Shown here piece after piece: positions 34,836-50,500 of a stretch of 64,000 bases of DNA. How positions within the stretch are numbered: the stretch's first letter is position 1; each line of letters opens with the position of its first letter. Made by a program: the position numbers and the translations under genes. Under the pieces are notes generated by a model that saw nothing but the letters and a program-made list of their open reading frames with translations, did not search any database and was not told where the DNA came from. Location: NCBI RefSeq assembly GCF_964355755.1, contig NC_092671.1, forward strand, positions 22,220,001-22,284,000. The letters are read 5' to 3'. The stretch is from Antedon mediterranea (lineage: Eukaryota; Echinodermata; Crinoidea; Comatulida; Antedonidae).

Positions 34836-37800
34836 TGATACTAGTCTATTTATATGAAATGGATGATCAACCAATGAAAAATAATGCCATGCAACTTCGT
34901 TTCTGATTTTATAAAAGGTTCACTTGTTTAGGCCTGACAGTTGCAACCCTCAAAATATCTCACTTTCAAAAAAAATATTTATTTTCAATTAAAAAAAAAA
35001 AGAAAAAAAAATACCCGTATAGGTTCGAACCCACTACCGAGAGCACTCAAACCTGAGCATTACCCGTTACGCTTCAAACCAGTAGATGAGTGAAGAGCTG
35101 ATAATACTCTATTTATATGAAATAAATAAGAAATCAATGAAAAATAATGCCATGCAACTTTGTTTCTGATTTTAAAAAATGTCCACTTGTTTAGGCCTGA
35201 CATTTACAACCCTCAAAATATCTCACTTTCAAAAACAATATTTATTTTCAATTAAAAAAAAAAAAGAAAAAAAATATTCGTAGAAGTTGGAACCCACTAC
35301 TGCGAGAACTCAAACCTGAGCACTACCGGTTACGCCACAAACCAGTAGATTACTGAAGAGCTGATAACAGTCTATTTATATGAAATGAATGATCAATCAA
35401 TGAAAAATAATGCCATGCAACTTTGTTTCTGATTGAAAAAAATGTCCACTTGTTTAGGCCTGAAATTTACAACCCTCAAAATATCTCACTTTCAAAAAAA
35501 ATATTTATTTTCAATTAAAAAAAAAAGAAAAGAAATATCCCTAGAGGTTCGAACCCACTACTGCGAGCACTCAAACTTGAGCATTACCCGTTACGCCTCA
35601 AACCAGTAGATGACTGAAGAGCTGATAATACTCTATTTATATGAAATGAATAATAAACCAATGAAAAATAATGCCATGCAACTTTGTTTCTGATTTAAAA
35701 AAAGGTTCACTTGTTTAGGCCTGACATTTACAACCCTCAAAATATCTCACTTTCAAAAACAATATTTATTTACAATTTAAAAAAAAAAAGAAAAAAAATA
35801 TCCCTATAGGTTCGACCCACTACTCAGAGCACTCAAACCTGAGCATTACCCGTTACGCCACAAACCAGTAGATGACTGAAGAGCTGATAGTCTATTTATA
35901 TGAAATGAATGATCAATCAATGAAAAATAATGCCATGCAACTTTGTTTCTGATTTTAAAAAAGATCCATTTGTTTAGGCCTGACATTCACAACCCTAAGA
36001 AATATCTCATTTTCAAAAAAAATATTTATTTTCAATAAGAAAAAAAAAAGCAATATCCGTACAGGTTGGAACCCGCTACTGAGAGCACTCAAACCTGGGT
36101 ATTACCCGTTACGCCACAAACCAGTAGACAACTGAAGAGCTGATAATAGTCTATTTATATGAAATGAATGATCAATCAATGAAAAATAATGCCATGCAAC
36201 TTTGTTTCTGATTTTAAAAAAGATCCATTTGTTTAGGCATTCACAACCCTAAAAAATATCTCATTTTCAAACAAAATATTTATTTTCAATAAGAAAAAAA
36301 AAAGGCAATATCCGTAGAGGTTGGAACCCGCTACTGAGAGCACTCAAACCTGGGTTTGTAAATAAAAAAAATCAATAAAAAAAAATATCCTTACAGGTTC
36401 GAACCCACTAGTGAGAGCACTCAAACCTGAGCATTACCCGTTACGCCACAAACCAGTAGATGACTGAAGAGCTGATAATAGTCTATTTATATGAAATAAA
36501 TAATAAATCAATGAAAAATAATGCCATGTAACTTTGTTTCTCATTTAAAAAAGATCCATTTGTTTAGGCCTGACATTCACAACCCTAAAAAATATCTCAT
36601 TTTCAAAAAAAATATTTATTTTCTATTAAAAAAAAATCCCTAGAGGTTCGAACCCACTTCTGAGAGCACTCAAACCTGAGCATTATCCGTTACGCCACAA
36701 ACCAGTAGATAACTGAAGAGCTGATAATACTCTATTTATATGAAATGAATAATAAATCAATGAAAAATAATGCCATGCAACTTTGTTTCTGATTTTAAAA
36801 AAAGGTTCACTTGTTTAGGCCTGACATTTACAACCCTCAAAATATCTCACCTTCAAAAACAATATTTATTTTCAATTAAAAAAAAAAATAAAAAAAAATA
36901 CCCGTATAGGTTCGAACCCACTAGTGAGAGCACTCAAACTTGAGCATTACCCGTTACGCCACAAACCAGTAGATGACTGAAGAGCTGATAATAGTCTATT
37001 TATATTTTCAATTTAAAAAAAAAAAATCCCTAGAGGTACGAACCCACTACTGAGAGAACTCAAACCTGAGCATTACCGGTTACGCCACAAACCAGTAGGT
37101 GAGTGAAGAGCTGATAATAGTCTATTTTTATGAAATGAATGATCCATCAATGTAAAATGATGTTATGCAACTTTGTTTCTGATTTAAAAAAAGGTCCACT
37201 TGGTTAGGCTTGACATTTACAACCCTCAAAATATCTCACTTTCAAAAACAATATTTATTTTCAAATAAAAAAATAAAGAAAAAAAATATCCCTAGAAGGT
37301 CGAACCCACTATTGAAATCACTCAAACCTGAGCATTACCCGTTACGCCACAAACCAGTATATGACTGAAGAGCTGATAATAGTCTATTTATATGAAATGA
37401 ATGATCAATCAATGAAAAATAATGCCATGCAACTTTGTTTCTGATTTTAAAAAAGGTTCACTTGTTTAGGCCTCACATTTACAACCCTCAAAATATCTCA
37501 CTTTCAAAAACAATATTTATTTTCAAATAAAAAAAAAGAAAAAAAATATCCCTAGAAGTCGAACCCACTATTGAAATCACTCAAACCTGAGCATTACCCG
37601 TTACGCCACAAACCAGTAGATGACTGAAGAGCTGATAATAGTCTATTTATATGAAATGGATGATCAATCAATGAAAAATAATGCCATGCAACAATAGTCT
37701 ATATATATAAAATGAATGATCAATCAATGAAAAATAATGCCATGCAACTTTGTTTCTGATTTTAAAAAAGGTCCTCTTGTTTAGGCCTGACATTTACAAC

Positions 37801-40800
37801 CCTCAAAATATCTCACTTCCAAAAACCATATTTATTTTCAATTTTAAAAAAACAGAAAAAAATTATCCCTAGAGGTACAACCCACTACTCAGAGCACTCG
37901 AACCTGAGCATTACCCGTTACGCCACAAACCAGTAGATGACTGAAGAGCTGATAATAGTCTATTTATATGAAATGAATTATCAATCAATGAAAAATAATG
38001 CCATGCAACTTTGTTTCTGATTTTTAAAAATATCCATTTGTTTAGGCCTGACATTCACAACCCTAAAAAATATCTCATTTTCAAAAAAAATATTTATTTT
38101 CAATAAGAAAAAAATAGCAATATCTCTAGAGGTTGGAACCCGCTACTGAGAGCACTCAAACCTGGGTATTACCCGTTACGCCACAAACCAGTAGATAACT
38201 GAAGAGCTGATAATAGTCTATTTATATGAAATTAATGATCAATCAATGAAAAATAATGCCATGCAACTTTGTTTCTGATTTTAAAAAAGGTCCACTTGTT
38301 TAGGCCTGACATTTACAACACTCAAAATATCTCACTTTCAAAAACAATATTTTTTTCAATAAAAAAAAAAAAAAAAAAATATTCGTAGAGGTTCGAACCC
38401 ACTACTGCGAGAACTCAAACCTGAGCATTACCCGTTACGCCTCAAACCAGTAGATGACTGATGAGCTGTTAATACTCTATTTATATGAAATTAATAATAA
38501 ATCAATGAAAAATAATGCCATGCAACTTTGTTTCTGATTTTAAAAAAGGTTCACTTGTTTAGGCCTGACATTTACAACCCTCAAAATATCTCACTTTCAA
38601 AAACAATATTTTTTTTAAATAAAAAAAAAAAAATATCCGTAGAGGTTCGAACCCACTAGTGAGAGCACTCAAACTTGAGCATTACCCGTTACGCCACAAA
38701 CCAGTAGATAACTGAAGAGCTGATAATAGTCTATTTATATGAAATGAATGATAAATAAATGAAAAATAATGCCATGCAACTTTGTTTCTGATTTTAAAAA
38801 AGGTCCACTTGTTTAGGCCTGACATTTACAACCCTCAAAATATCTCACTTTCAAAAACAATATTTATTTTAAATAAAAAAAAAAAAGAAACAAAATATCC
38901 GTAGAGGTTCGAACCCACTAGTGAGAGCACTCAAACTTGAGCATTACCCGTTACGCCACAAACCAGTAGATGACTGAAGAGCTGACAATACTCTATTTAT
39001 ATGAAATAAATAATAAATCAATGAAAAATAATGCCATGCAACTTTGTTTCTGATTTTAAAAAAGGTCCACTTGTTTAGGCCTGACATTTACAACCCTCAA
39101 AATATCTCACTTTCAAAATCCATATTTATTTTCAATTTAAAAAAAAAAAGAAAAAAAATATCCCTAGAGGTTCGACGCACTACTCAGAGCACTCAAACCT
39201 GAGCATTACCCGTTACGCCACAAACCAGTAGATGACTGAAGAGCTAATAATAGTCTATTTATATGAAATAAATGATCAATCAATGAAAAATAATGCCATG
39301 CAACTTTGTTTCTGATTTTAAAAAATATCCATTTGTTTAGGCCTGACATTCACAACCCTAAAAAATATCTCATTTTCAAAAACAATATTTAATTTAAATA
39401 AAAAAAAAAAGAAACAAAATATCCGTAGAGGTTCGAACCCACTAGTGAGAGCACTCAAACTTGAGCATTACCCGTTACGCCACAAACCAGTAGATGACTG
39501 AAGAGCTGATACTAGTCTATTTATATGAAATGGATGATCAACCAATGAAAAATAATGCCATGCAACTTCGTTTCTGATTTTATAAAAGGTTCACTTGTTT
39601 AGGCCTGACAGTTGCAACCTTCAAAATATCTCACTTTCAAAAACAATATTTATTTTCAATTAAAAAAAAAATAAAAAAAAATACCCGTATAGGTTCGAAC
39701 CCACTACCGAGAGCACTCAAACCTGAGCATTACCCGTTACGCTTCAAACCAGTAGATGACTGAAGAGCTGATAATACTCTATTTATATGAAATTAATAAT
39801 AAATCAATGAAAAATAATGCCATGCAACTTTGTTTCTGATTTTAAAAAAGGTCCACTTGTTTAGGCCTGACATTTACAACCCTCAAAATATCTCACTTTC
39901 AAAAACAATATTTATTTTCAATAAAAAAAAAAAAGAAAAAAAATATTCGTAGAAGTTGGAACCCACTACTGCGAGAACTCAAACCTGAGCACTACCGGTT
40001 ACGCCACAAACCAGTAGGTTACTGAAGAGCTGATAACAGTCTATTTATATGAAATGAATGATCAATCAATGAAAAATAATGCCATGCAACTTTGTTTCTG
40101 ATTGAAAAAAATGTCCACTGGTTTAGGCCCGACATTTACAACCCTCAAAATATCTCACTTTCAAAAAAAATATTTATTTTCAATTAAAAAAAAAGAAAAG
40201 AAATATCCCTAGAGGTTCGAACCCACTACTGCGAGCACTCAAACTTGAGCATTACCCGTTACGCCTCAAACCAGTAGATGACTGAAGAGCTGATAATACT
40301 CTATTTATATGAAATGAATAATAAACCAATGAAAAATAATGCCATGCAACTTTGTTTCTGATTTAAAAAAAGGTTCACTTGTTTAGGCCTGACATTTACA
40401 ACCCTCAAAATATCTCACTTTCAAAAACAATATTTATTTACAATTTAAAAAAAAAAGAAAAAAAATATCCCTAGAGGTTCGACCCACTACTCAGAGCACT
40501 CAAACCTGAGCATTACCCGTTACGCCACAAACCAGTAGATGACTGAAGAGCTGATAATAGTCTATTTATATGAAATGAATGATCAATCAATGAAAAATAA
40601 TGCCATGCAACTTTGTTTCTGATTTTAAAAAAGATCCATTTGTTTAGGCTTGACATTCACAACCCTAAGAAATATCTCATTTTCAAAAAAAATATTTATT
40701 TTCAATAAGAAAAAAAAAAGCAATATCCGTACAGGTTGGAACCCGCTACTGAGAGCACTCAAACCTGGGTATTACCCGTTACGCCACAAACCAGTAGATA

Positions 40801-41640
40801 ACTGAAGAGCTGATAATAGTCTATTTATATGAAATGAATGATCAATCAATGAAAAATAATGCCATGCAACTTTGTTTCTGATTTTAAAAAAGATCCATTT
40901 GTTTAGGCATTCACAACCCTAAAAAATATCTCATTTTCAAACAAAATATTTATTTTCAATAAGAAAAAAAAAAGGCAATATCCGTAGAGGTTGGAACCCG
41001 CTACTGAGAGCACTCAAACCTGGGTTTGTAAATTAAAAAAATCAATAAAAAAAATATCCTTACAGGTTCGAACCCACTAGTGAGAGCACTCAAACCTGAG
41101 CATTACCCGTTACGCCACAAACCAGTAGATGACTGAAGAGCTGATAATAGTCTATTTATATGAAATAAATAATAAATCAATGAAAAATAATGCCATGTAA
41201 CTTTGTTTCTGATTTAAAAAAAGATCCATTTGTTTAGGCCTGACATTCACAACCCTAAAAAATATCTCATTTTCAAAAAAAATATTTATTTTCTATTAAA
41301 AAAAAAATCCCTAGAGGTTCGAACCCACTTCTGAGAGCACTCAAACCTGAGCATTATCCGTTACGCCACAAACCAGTAGATAACTGAAGAGCTGATAATA
41401 CTCTATTTATATGAAATGAATAATAAATCAATGAAAAATAATGCCATGCAACTTTGTTTCTGATTTTAAAAAAAGGTTCACTTGTTTAGGCCTGACATTT
41501 ACAACCCTCAAAATATCTCACCTTCAAAAACAATATTTATTTTCAATTAAAAAAAAAGAAAAAAAAATACCCGTATAGGTTCGAACCCACTAGTGAGAGC
41601 ACTCAAACTTGAGCATTGCCCGTTACGCCACAAACCAGTA
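34836..41640. repeat. Large duplication in array C, offset ~4.67 kb
   Basis: About 34836-37000 recurs at about 39507-41640. Shared rare markers are CTTCGTTTCTGATTTTATAAAAGG (34895 and 39566), GTTTAGGCATTCACAACC and CCTGGGTTTGTAAAT. A shorter part (34836-36045) recurs at 54436-55640, with an offset of 19.6 kb, and the GTTTAGGCATTC/GGGTTTGTAAAT pair recurs once more at about 42000-42150. Confidence 0.8.
36377..36491 (-). other. Second representative Pol III-like unit (array C)
   Basis: Shows the same architecture far from array A. TATAAATA lies at 36484-36491, A box TGGCGTAACGGG at 36437-36448, B box GGTTCGAACCT (here followed by GTAAGGATA) at 36395-36405, and a 9-T run at 36377-36385. The D arm pairs as in the array A example. 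This copy directly follows a deletion-junction monomer. Confidence 0.55.
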
Positions 41641-44600
41641 GATGACTGAAGAGCTGATAATAGTCTATTTATATGAAATCAATGATCAATCAATGAAAAA
41701 TAATGCCTTGCAACTTTGTTTCTGTATGAAAAAAATGTTCACTTGTTTAGGCCTGACATTTACAACCCTCAAAATATCTCACTTTCAAAAACAATATTTA
41801 TTTTCAAATAAAAAAAAAATATCCTTACAGGTTGGAACCCGCTACTGAGAGCTCTCAAACCTGGGTATTACCCGTTACGCCATAAACCAGTAGATAACTG
41901 AAGAGCTGATAATACTCTATTTATATGAAATGAATAATAAATCAATGAAAAATAATGCCATGCAACTTTGTTTCTGATTTTAAAAAAGATCCATTTGTTT
42001 AGGCATTCACAACCCTAAAAAATATCTCATTTTCAAACAAAATATTTATTTTCAATAAGAAAAAAAAAAGGCAATATCCGTAGAGGTTGGAACCCGCTAC
42101 TGAGAGCACTCAAACCTGGGTTTGTAAATTAAAAAAATCAATAAAAAAAATATCCTTACAGGTTCGAACCCACTAGTGAGAGCACTCAAACCTGAGCATT
42201 ATCCGTTACGCCACAAACCAGTAGATGACTGAAGAGCTGATAATAGTCTATTTATATGAAATAAATAATAAATCAATGAAAAATAATGCCATGTAACTTT
42301 GTTTCTGATTTAAAAAAAGATCCATTTGTTTAGGCCTGACATTCACAACCCTAAAAAATATCTCATTTTCAAAAAAAAATATTTATTTTCTATTAAAAAA
42401 AAAAATCCCTAGAGGTTCGAACCCACTTCTAAGAGCACTCAAACCTGAGCATTATCCGTTACGCCACAAACCAGTAGATAACTGAAGAGCTGATAATACT
42501 CTATTTATATGAAATGAATAATAAATCAATGAAAAATAATGCCATGCAACTTTGTTTCTGATTTTAAAAAAAGGTTCACTTGTTTAGGCCTGACATTTAC
42601 AACCCTCAAAATATCTCACCTTCAAAAACAATATTTATTTTCAATTAAAAAAAAAAGAAAAAAAAAGCAATATCCCTAGAGGTTGGAACTCGCTAGTGAG
42701 AGCACTCAAACTTGAGCATTACCCGTTACGCCACAAACCAGTAGATGACTGAAGAGCTGATAATAGTCTATTTATATGAAATCAATGATCAATCAATGCA
42801 AAATAATGCCTTGCAACTTTGTTTCTGATTGAAAAAAATGTTCACTTGTTTAGGCCTGACATTTACAACCCTCAAAATATCTCACTTTCAAAAACAATAT
42901 TTATTTTCAAATAAAAAAAAAATATCCTTACAGGTTGGAACCCGCTACTGAGAGCTCTCAAACCTGCGTATTACCCGTTACGCCATAAACCAGTAGATAA
43001 CTGAAGAGCTGATAATACTCTATTTATATGAAATGAATAATAAATCAATGAAAAATAATGCCATGCAACTTTGTTTCTGATTTTAAAAAAGGTTCACTTG
43101 TTTAGGCCTGACATTTACAACCCTCAAAATATCTCACTTTCAAAAACAATATTTATTTTAAATAAAAAAAAAATAGGAACAAATTATCCGTAGAGGTTCG
43201 AACCCACTAGTGAGAGCACTCAAACTTGAGCATTACCCGTTACGCCACAAACCAGTAGATGACTGAAGAGCTGATAATAGTCTATTTATATGCAATGAAT
43301 GATCAATCAATGAAAAATAATGCCATGGAACTTTGTTTCTGATTGAAAAAAATGTTCACTTGTTTAGGCCTGACATTTACAACCCTCAAAATATCTCACT
43401 TTCAAAAACAATATTTATTTTCAAATAAAAAAAAATATCCTTACAGGTTGGAACACGCTACTGAGAGCACTCAAACCTGGGTATAACCCGTTACGCCACA
43501 AACCAGTAGATAACTGAAGCGCTGATTATAGTCTATTTATATGAAATTAATGATCAATCAATGAAAAATAATGCCATGCAACTTTGTTTCTGATTTTTAA
43601 AAAGATCCGTTTCTTTAGGCCTGACATTGACAACCCTAAAAAATATCTCATTTAAAAGAAAAATATTTATTTTCAATAAGAAAAAAAAAGCAATATCCCT
43701 AGAGGTTGGAACCCGCTACTGAGAGACCTCAAACCTGGGTATTACCCGTTACGCCACAAACCAGTAGATGACTGAAGAGCTGATAATAGTTAATTTATAT
43801 GAAATTAATGATCAATCAATGAAAAATAATGCCTTGCAACTTTGTTTCTGATTGAAAAAAATGTTCACTTGTTTAGGCCTGACATTTACAACCCTCAAAA
43901 TATCTCACTTTCAAAAACAATATTTATTTTCAAATAAAAACAAAATATCCTTTCAGGTTGGAACCCGCTACTGAGAGCTCTCAAACCTGGGTATTACCCG
44001 TTACGCCATAAACCAGTAGATAACTGAAGAGCTGATAATACTCTATTTATATGAAATGAATAATAAATCAATGAAAAATAATGCCATGCAACTTTGTTTC
44101 TGATTTTTAAAAAGGTTCACTTGTTTAGGCCTGACATTTACAACCCTCAAAATATCTCACTTTCAAAAACAATATTTATTTTAAATAAAAAAAAAAATAG
44201 GAACAAATTATCCGTAGAGGTTCGAACCCACTAGTGAGAGCACTCAAACTTGAGCATTACCCGTTACGCCACAAACCAGTAGATGACTGAAGAGCTGATA
44301 ATAGTCTATTTATATGCAATGAATGATCAATCAATGACAAATAATGCCATGCAACTTTGTTTCTGATTGAAAAAAATGTTCACTTGTTTAGGCCTGACAT
44401 TTACAACCCTCAAAATATCTCACTTTCAAAAACAATATTTATTTTCAAATAAAAAAAAATATCCTTACAGGTTGGAACACGCTACTGAGAGCACTCAAAC
44501 CTGGGTATAACCCGTTACGCCACAAACCAGTAGATAACTGAAGCGCTGATTATAGTCTATTTATATGAAATTAATGATCAATCAATGAAAAATAATGCCA

Positions 44601-47560
44601 TGCAACTTTGTTTCTGATTTTTAAAAAGATCCGTTTCTTTAGGCCTGACATTGACAACCCTAAAAAATATTTCATTTAAAAGAAAAATATTTATTTTCAA
44701 TAAGAAAAAAAAAGCAATATCCCTAGAGGTTGGAACCCGCTACTGAGAGCACTCAAACCTGGGTATTACCCGTTACGCCACAAACCAGTAGATAACTGAA
44801 GAGCTGATAATAGTCTATTTATATGAAATTAATGATCAATCAATGAAAAATAATGCCATGCAACTTTGTTTCTGATTTTAAAAAAGGTCCACTTGTTTAG
44901 GCCTGACATTTACAACCCTCAAAATATCTCACTTTCAAAAACAATATTTTTTTCAATAAAAAAAAAAAGAAAAAAAATATTCGTAGAGGTTCGAACCCAC
45001 TACTGCGAGAACTCAAACCTGAGCATTACCCGTTACGCCTCAAACCAGTAGATGACTGAAGAGCTGATAATACTCTATTTATATGAAATGAATGATAAAT
45101 AAATGAAAAATAATGCCATGCAACTTTGTTTCTGATTTTAAAAAAGGTTCACTTGTTTAGGCCTGACATTTACAACCCTCAAAATATCTCACTTTCAAAA
45201 ACAATATTTATTTTCAATTTAAAAAAAAAAAATCCCTAGAGGTACGAACCCACTACTGAGAGAACTCAAACCTGAGCATTACCGGTTACGCCACAAACCA
45301 GTAGGTGAGTGAAGAGCTGATAATAGTCTATTTTTATGAAATGAATGATCCATCAATGTAAAATGATGTTATGCAACTTTGTTTCTGATTTAAAAAAAGG
45401 TCCACTTGGTTAGGCTTGACATTTACAACCCTCAAAATATCTCACTTTCAAAAACAATATTTATTTTCAAATAAAAAAATAAAGAAAAAAAATATCCCTA
45501 GAAGTTCGAACACACTATTGGAATCACTCAAACCTGAGCATTACCCGTTACGCCACAAACCAGTATATGACTGAAGAGCTGATAATAGTCTATTTATATG
45601 AAATGAATGATCAATCAATGAAAAATAATGCCATGCAACTTTGTTTCTGATTTTAAAAAAGGTTCACTTGTTTAGGCCTCACATTTACAACCCTCAAAAT
45701 ATCTCACTTTCAAAAACAATATTTATTTTCAAATAAAAAAAAAAGAAAAAAAATATCCCTAGAAGTCGAACCCACTATTGAAATCACTCAAACCTGAGCA
45801 TTACCCGTTACGCCACAAACCAGTAGATGACTGAAGAGCTGATAATAGTCTATTTATATGAAATGGATGATCAATCAATGAAAAATAATGCCATGCAACA
45901 ATAGTCTATATATATAAAATGAATGATCAATCAATGAAAAATAATGCCATGCAACTTTGTTTCTGATTTTAAAAAAGGTCCACTTGTTTAGGCCTGACAT
46001 TTACAACCCTCAAAATATCTCACTTCCAAAAACCATATTTATTTTCAATTTAAAAAAAATAGAAAAAAATTATCCCTAGAGGTACAACCCACTACTCAGA
46101 GCACTCAAACCTGAGCATTACCCGTTATGCCACAAACCAGTAGATGACTGAAGAGCTGATAATAGTCTATTTATATGAAATGAATTATCAATCAATGAAA
46201 AATAATGCCATGCAACTTTGTTTCTGATTTTTAAAAATATCCATTTGTTTAGGCCTGACATTCACAACCCTAAAAAATATCTCATTTTCAAAAAAAATAT
46301 TTATTTTCAATAAGAAAAAAATAGCAATATCTCTAGAGGTTGGAACCCGCTACTGAGAGCACTCAAACCTGGGTATTACCCGTTACGCCACAAACCAGTA
46401 GATAACTGAAGAGCTGATAATAGTCTATTTATATGAAATTAATGATCAATCAATGAAAAATAATGCCATGCAACTTTGTTTCTGATTTTAAAAAAGGTCC
46501 ACTTGTTTAGGCCTGACATTTACAACCCTCAAAATATCTCACTTTCAAAAACAATATTTATTTTAAATAAAAAAAAAAAAGAAACAAAATATTCGTAGAG
46601 GTTCGAACCCACTAGTGAGAGCACTCAAACTTGAGCATTACCCGTTACGCCACAAACCAGTAGATGACTGAAGAGCTGATAATACTCTATTTATATAAAA
46701 TAAATAATAAATCAATGAAAAATAATGCCATGCAACTTTGTTTCTGATTTTAAAAAAGGTCCACTTGTTTAGGCCTGACATTTACAACAAAATATCTCAC
46801 TTTCAAAAACAATATTTATTTCCAAATAAAAAAAAAAAAAAAAATATCCTTAGAAGTTCGAACCCACTATTGAAATCACTCAAAACTGAGCATTACCCGT
46901 TACGCCGCAAACCAGTATATAACTGAGGAGCTGATAATAGTCTATTTATATGAAATGAATGATAAATAAATGAAAAATAATGCCATGCAACTTTGTTTCT
47001 GATTTTAAAAAAGGTTCACTTGTTTAGGCCTGACATTTACAACCCTCAAAATATCTCACTTTCAAAAACAATATTTATTTTCAATTTAAAAAAAAAAAAT
47101 CCCTAGAGGTACGAGCCCACTACTGAGAGAACTCAAACCTGAGCATTACCGGTTACGCCAAAAACCAGTAGGTGAGTGAAGAGCTGATAATAGTCTATTT
47201 TTATGAAATGAATGATCCATCAATGTAAAATGATGTTATGCAACTTTGTTTCTGATTTAAAAAAAGGTCCACTTGGTTAGGCTTGACATTTAAAACCATA
47301 AAAATATCTCACTTTCAAAAACAATATTTATTTTCAAATAAAAAAAAAAGAAAAAAAATATCCCTAGAAGTCGAACCCACTATTGAAATCACTCAAAGCT
47401 GAGCATTACCCGTTACGCCACAAACCATTTTATGACTGAAGAGCTGATAATAGTCTATTTATATGAAATGGATGATCAATCAATGAAAAATAATGCCATG
47501 CAACAATAGTCTATATATATAAAATGAATGATCAATCAATGAAAAATAATGCCATGCAAC
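37000..47560. repeat. Block duplication marked by a deletion-junction monomer
   Basis: About 37000-38280 recurs at about 45210-46490, offset 8207, and in part again up to 47560. The marker is GCAACAATAGTCTATATATA at about 37688, 45895 and 47500, where a monomer jumps from GCAAC to the TATA region and so lacks its tRNA-like part. Neighbouring CATCAATGTAAAATGATG copies travel with it. Confidence 0.75.
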
Positions 47561-50500
47561 TTTGTTTCTGATTTTAAAAAAGGTCCACTTGTTTAGGCCT
47601 GACATTTACAACCCTCAAAATATCTCACTTTCAAAAACCATATTTATTTTCAATTTAAAAAAAAAAGAAAAAAAATATTCCTATATGTTCGACCCACTAC
47701 TCAGAGCACTCAAACCTGAGCATTACCCGTTACGCCACAAACCAGTAGATGACTGAAGAGCTGATAATAGTCTATTTATATGAAATCAAATTATCAATCA
47801 ATGAAAAATAATGCCATGCAACTTTGTTTCTGATTTAAAAAAAGATCCATTTGTTTGGGCCTGACATTCACAACCCTCAAAATATCTCACTTTCAAAAAC
47901 AATTTTATTTTCAATTTAAAAAAAAAAAAATCCCTAGAGGTTCGAACCCACTACTGAGAGCACTCAAACCTGAGCATTATCCGTTACTCCACAAACCAGT
48001 AGATGACTGAGGGGCTGATAATAGTCTATTTATATGAAATAAATGATCAATCAATGAAAAATAATGCCATGCAACTTTGTTTCTGATTTTAAAAAAGGTC
48101 CACTTGTTTAGGCCTGACATTTACAACCCTCAAAATATCTCACTTTCAAAAACAATATTATTTTCAATTAAAAAAAAAAAGAAAAAAAATATTCGTAGAG
48201 GTTCGAACCCACTACTGCGAGAACTCAAACCTGAGCATTATCCGTTACTCCACAAACCAGTAGATGACTGAGGGGCTGATAATAGTCTATTTATATGAAA
48301 TAAATCATCAATCAATGAAAAATAATGTCATGCAACTTTGTTTCTGATTTTAAAAAAGGTCCACTTGTTTAAGCCTGACATTTACAACCCTCAAAATATC
48401 TCACTTTCAAAAACAATATTATTTTCAATTAAAAAAAAAAAGAAAAAAAATATTCGTAGAGAACTCAAACCTGAGCACTACCGGTTACACCACAAACCAG
48501 TAGATGACTGAAGAGCTGATAACCGTCTATTTATATGCAATGAATGATCAATCAATGAAAAATAATGCCATGCAACTTTGTTTCTGATTGAAAAAAATGT
48601 TCACTTGTTTAGGCCTGACATTTACAACCCTCAAAATATCTCACTTTCAAAAACAATATTATTTTCAATTAAAAAAAAAAAGAAAAAAAATATTCGTAGA
48701 GGTTCGAACCCACTACTGCGAGAACTCAAACCTGAGAATTATCCGTTACTCCACAAACCAGTAGATGACTGAGGGGCTGATAATAGTCTATTTATATGAA
48801 ATAAATCATCAATCAATGAAAAATAATGTCATGCAACTTTGTTTCTGATTTTAAAAAAGGTCCACTTGTTTAGGCCTGACATTTACAACCCTCAAAATAT
48901 CTCACTTTCAAAAACAATATTATTTTCAATTAAAAAAAAAAAGAAAAAAAATATTCGTAGAGAACTCAAACCTGAGCACTACCGGTTACACCACAAACCA
49001 GTAGATGACTGAAGAGCTGATAACAGTCTATTTATATGCAATGAATGATCAATCAATGAAAAATAATGCCATGCAACTTTGTTTCTGATTGAAAAAAATG
49101 TTCACTTGTTTAGGCCTGACATTTACAACCCTCAAAATATCTCACTTTCAAAAACAATATTATTTTCAATTAAAAAAAAAAAGAAAAAAAATATTCGTAG
49201 AGAACTCAAACCTGAGCACTACCGGTTACACCACAAACCAGTAGATGACTGAAGAGCTGATAACAGTCTATTTATATGCAATGAATGATCAATCAATGAA
49301 AAATAATGCCATGCAACTTTGTTTCTGATTGAAAAAAATGTTCACTTGTTTAGGCCTGACATTTACAACCCTCAAAATATCTCACTTTCAAAAACAATAT
49401 TTATTTTCAAATAAAAAAAAATATCTTTACAGGTTGGAACACGCTACTGAGAGCACTCAAACCTGGGTATAACCCGTTACGCCACAAACCAGTAGATAAC
49501 TGAAGCGCTGATAATAGTCTATTTATATGAAATTAATGATCAATCAATGAAAAATAATGCCATGCAACTTTGTTTCTGATTTTAAAAAAGGTTCACTTGT
49601 TTAGGCCTGACATTTACAACCCTCAAAATATCTCACTTTCAAAAACAATATTATTTTCAATAAAAAAAAAAGAAAAAACATATCCGTAGAGGTTCGAACC
49701 CACTAGTGAGAGCACTCAAACTTGAGTATTACCCGTTAGGCCACAAACCAGTAGATGACTGAAGAGCTGATAATACTCTATTTATATGAAATAAATAATA
49801 AATCAATGAAAAATAATGCCATGCAACTTTGTTTCTGATTTTAAAAAAGGTTCATTTGTTTAGGCTTGACATTTACAACCCTCAAAATATCTCACTTTAA
49901 AAAAAAATATTTATTTTCAATTAAAAAAAAAAAGAAAAGAAATATCCCTAGAGGTTCGAACCCACTACTGCGAGCACCCTTAACTTGAGTATTACCCGTT
50001 ACGCCTCAAACCAGTAGATGACTGAAGAGCTGATAATACTCTATTTATATGAAATAAATAATAAATCAATGAAAAATAATGCCATGCAACTTTGTTTCTG
50101 ATTTTAAAAAAGGTTCACTTGTTTAGGCCTGACATTTACAACCCTCAAAATATCTCACTTTCAAAAAAAATATTTATTTTCAATAAGAAAAAAAAAGCAA
50201 TATCTCTAGAGGTTGGAACCCGCTACTGAGAGCACTCAAACCTGGGTATTACCCGTTACGCCACAAACCAGTAGATAACTGAAGAGCTGATAATAGTCTA
50301 TTTATATGAAATTAATGATCAATCAATGAAAAATAATGCCATGCAACTTTGTTTCTGATTTTAAAAAAGGTCCACTTGTTTAGGCCTGACATTTACAACC
50401 CTCAAAATATTTCACTTTCAAAAACAATATTTTTTTCAATAAAAAAAAAAAAAAAAAAATATTCGTAGAGGTTCGAACCCACTACTGCGAGAACTCAAAC

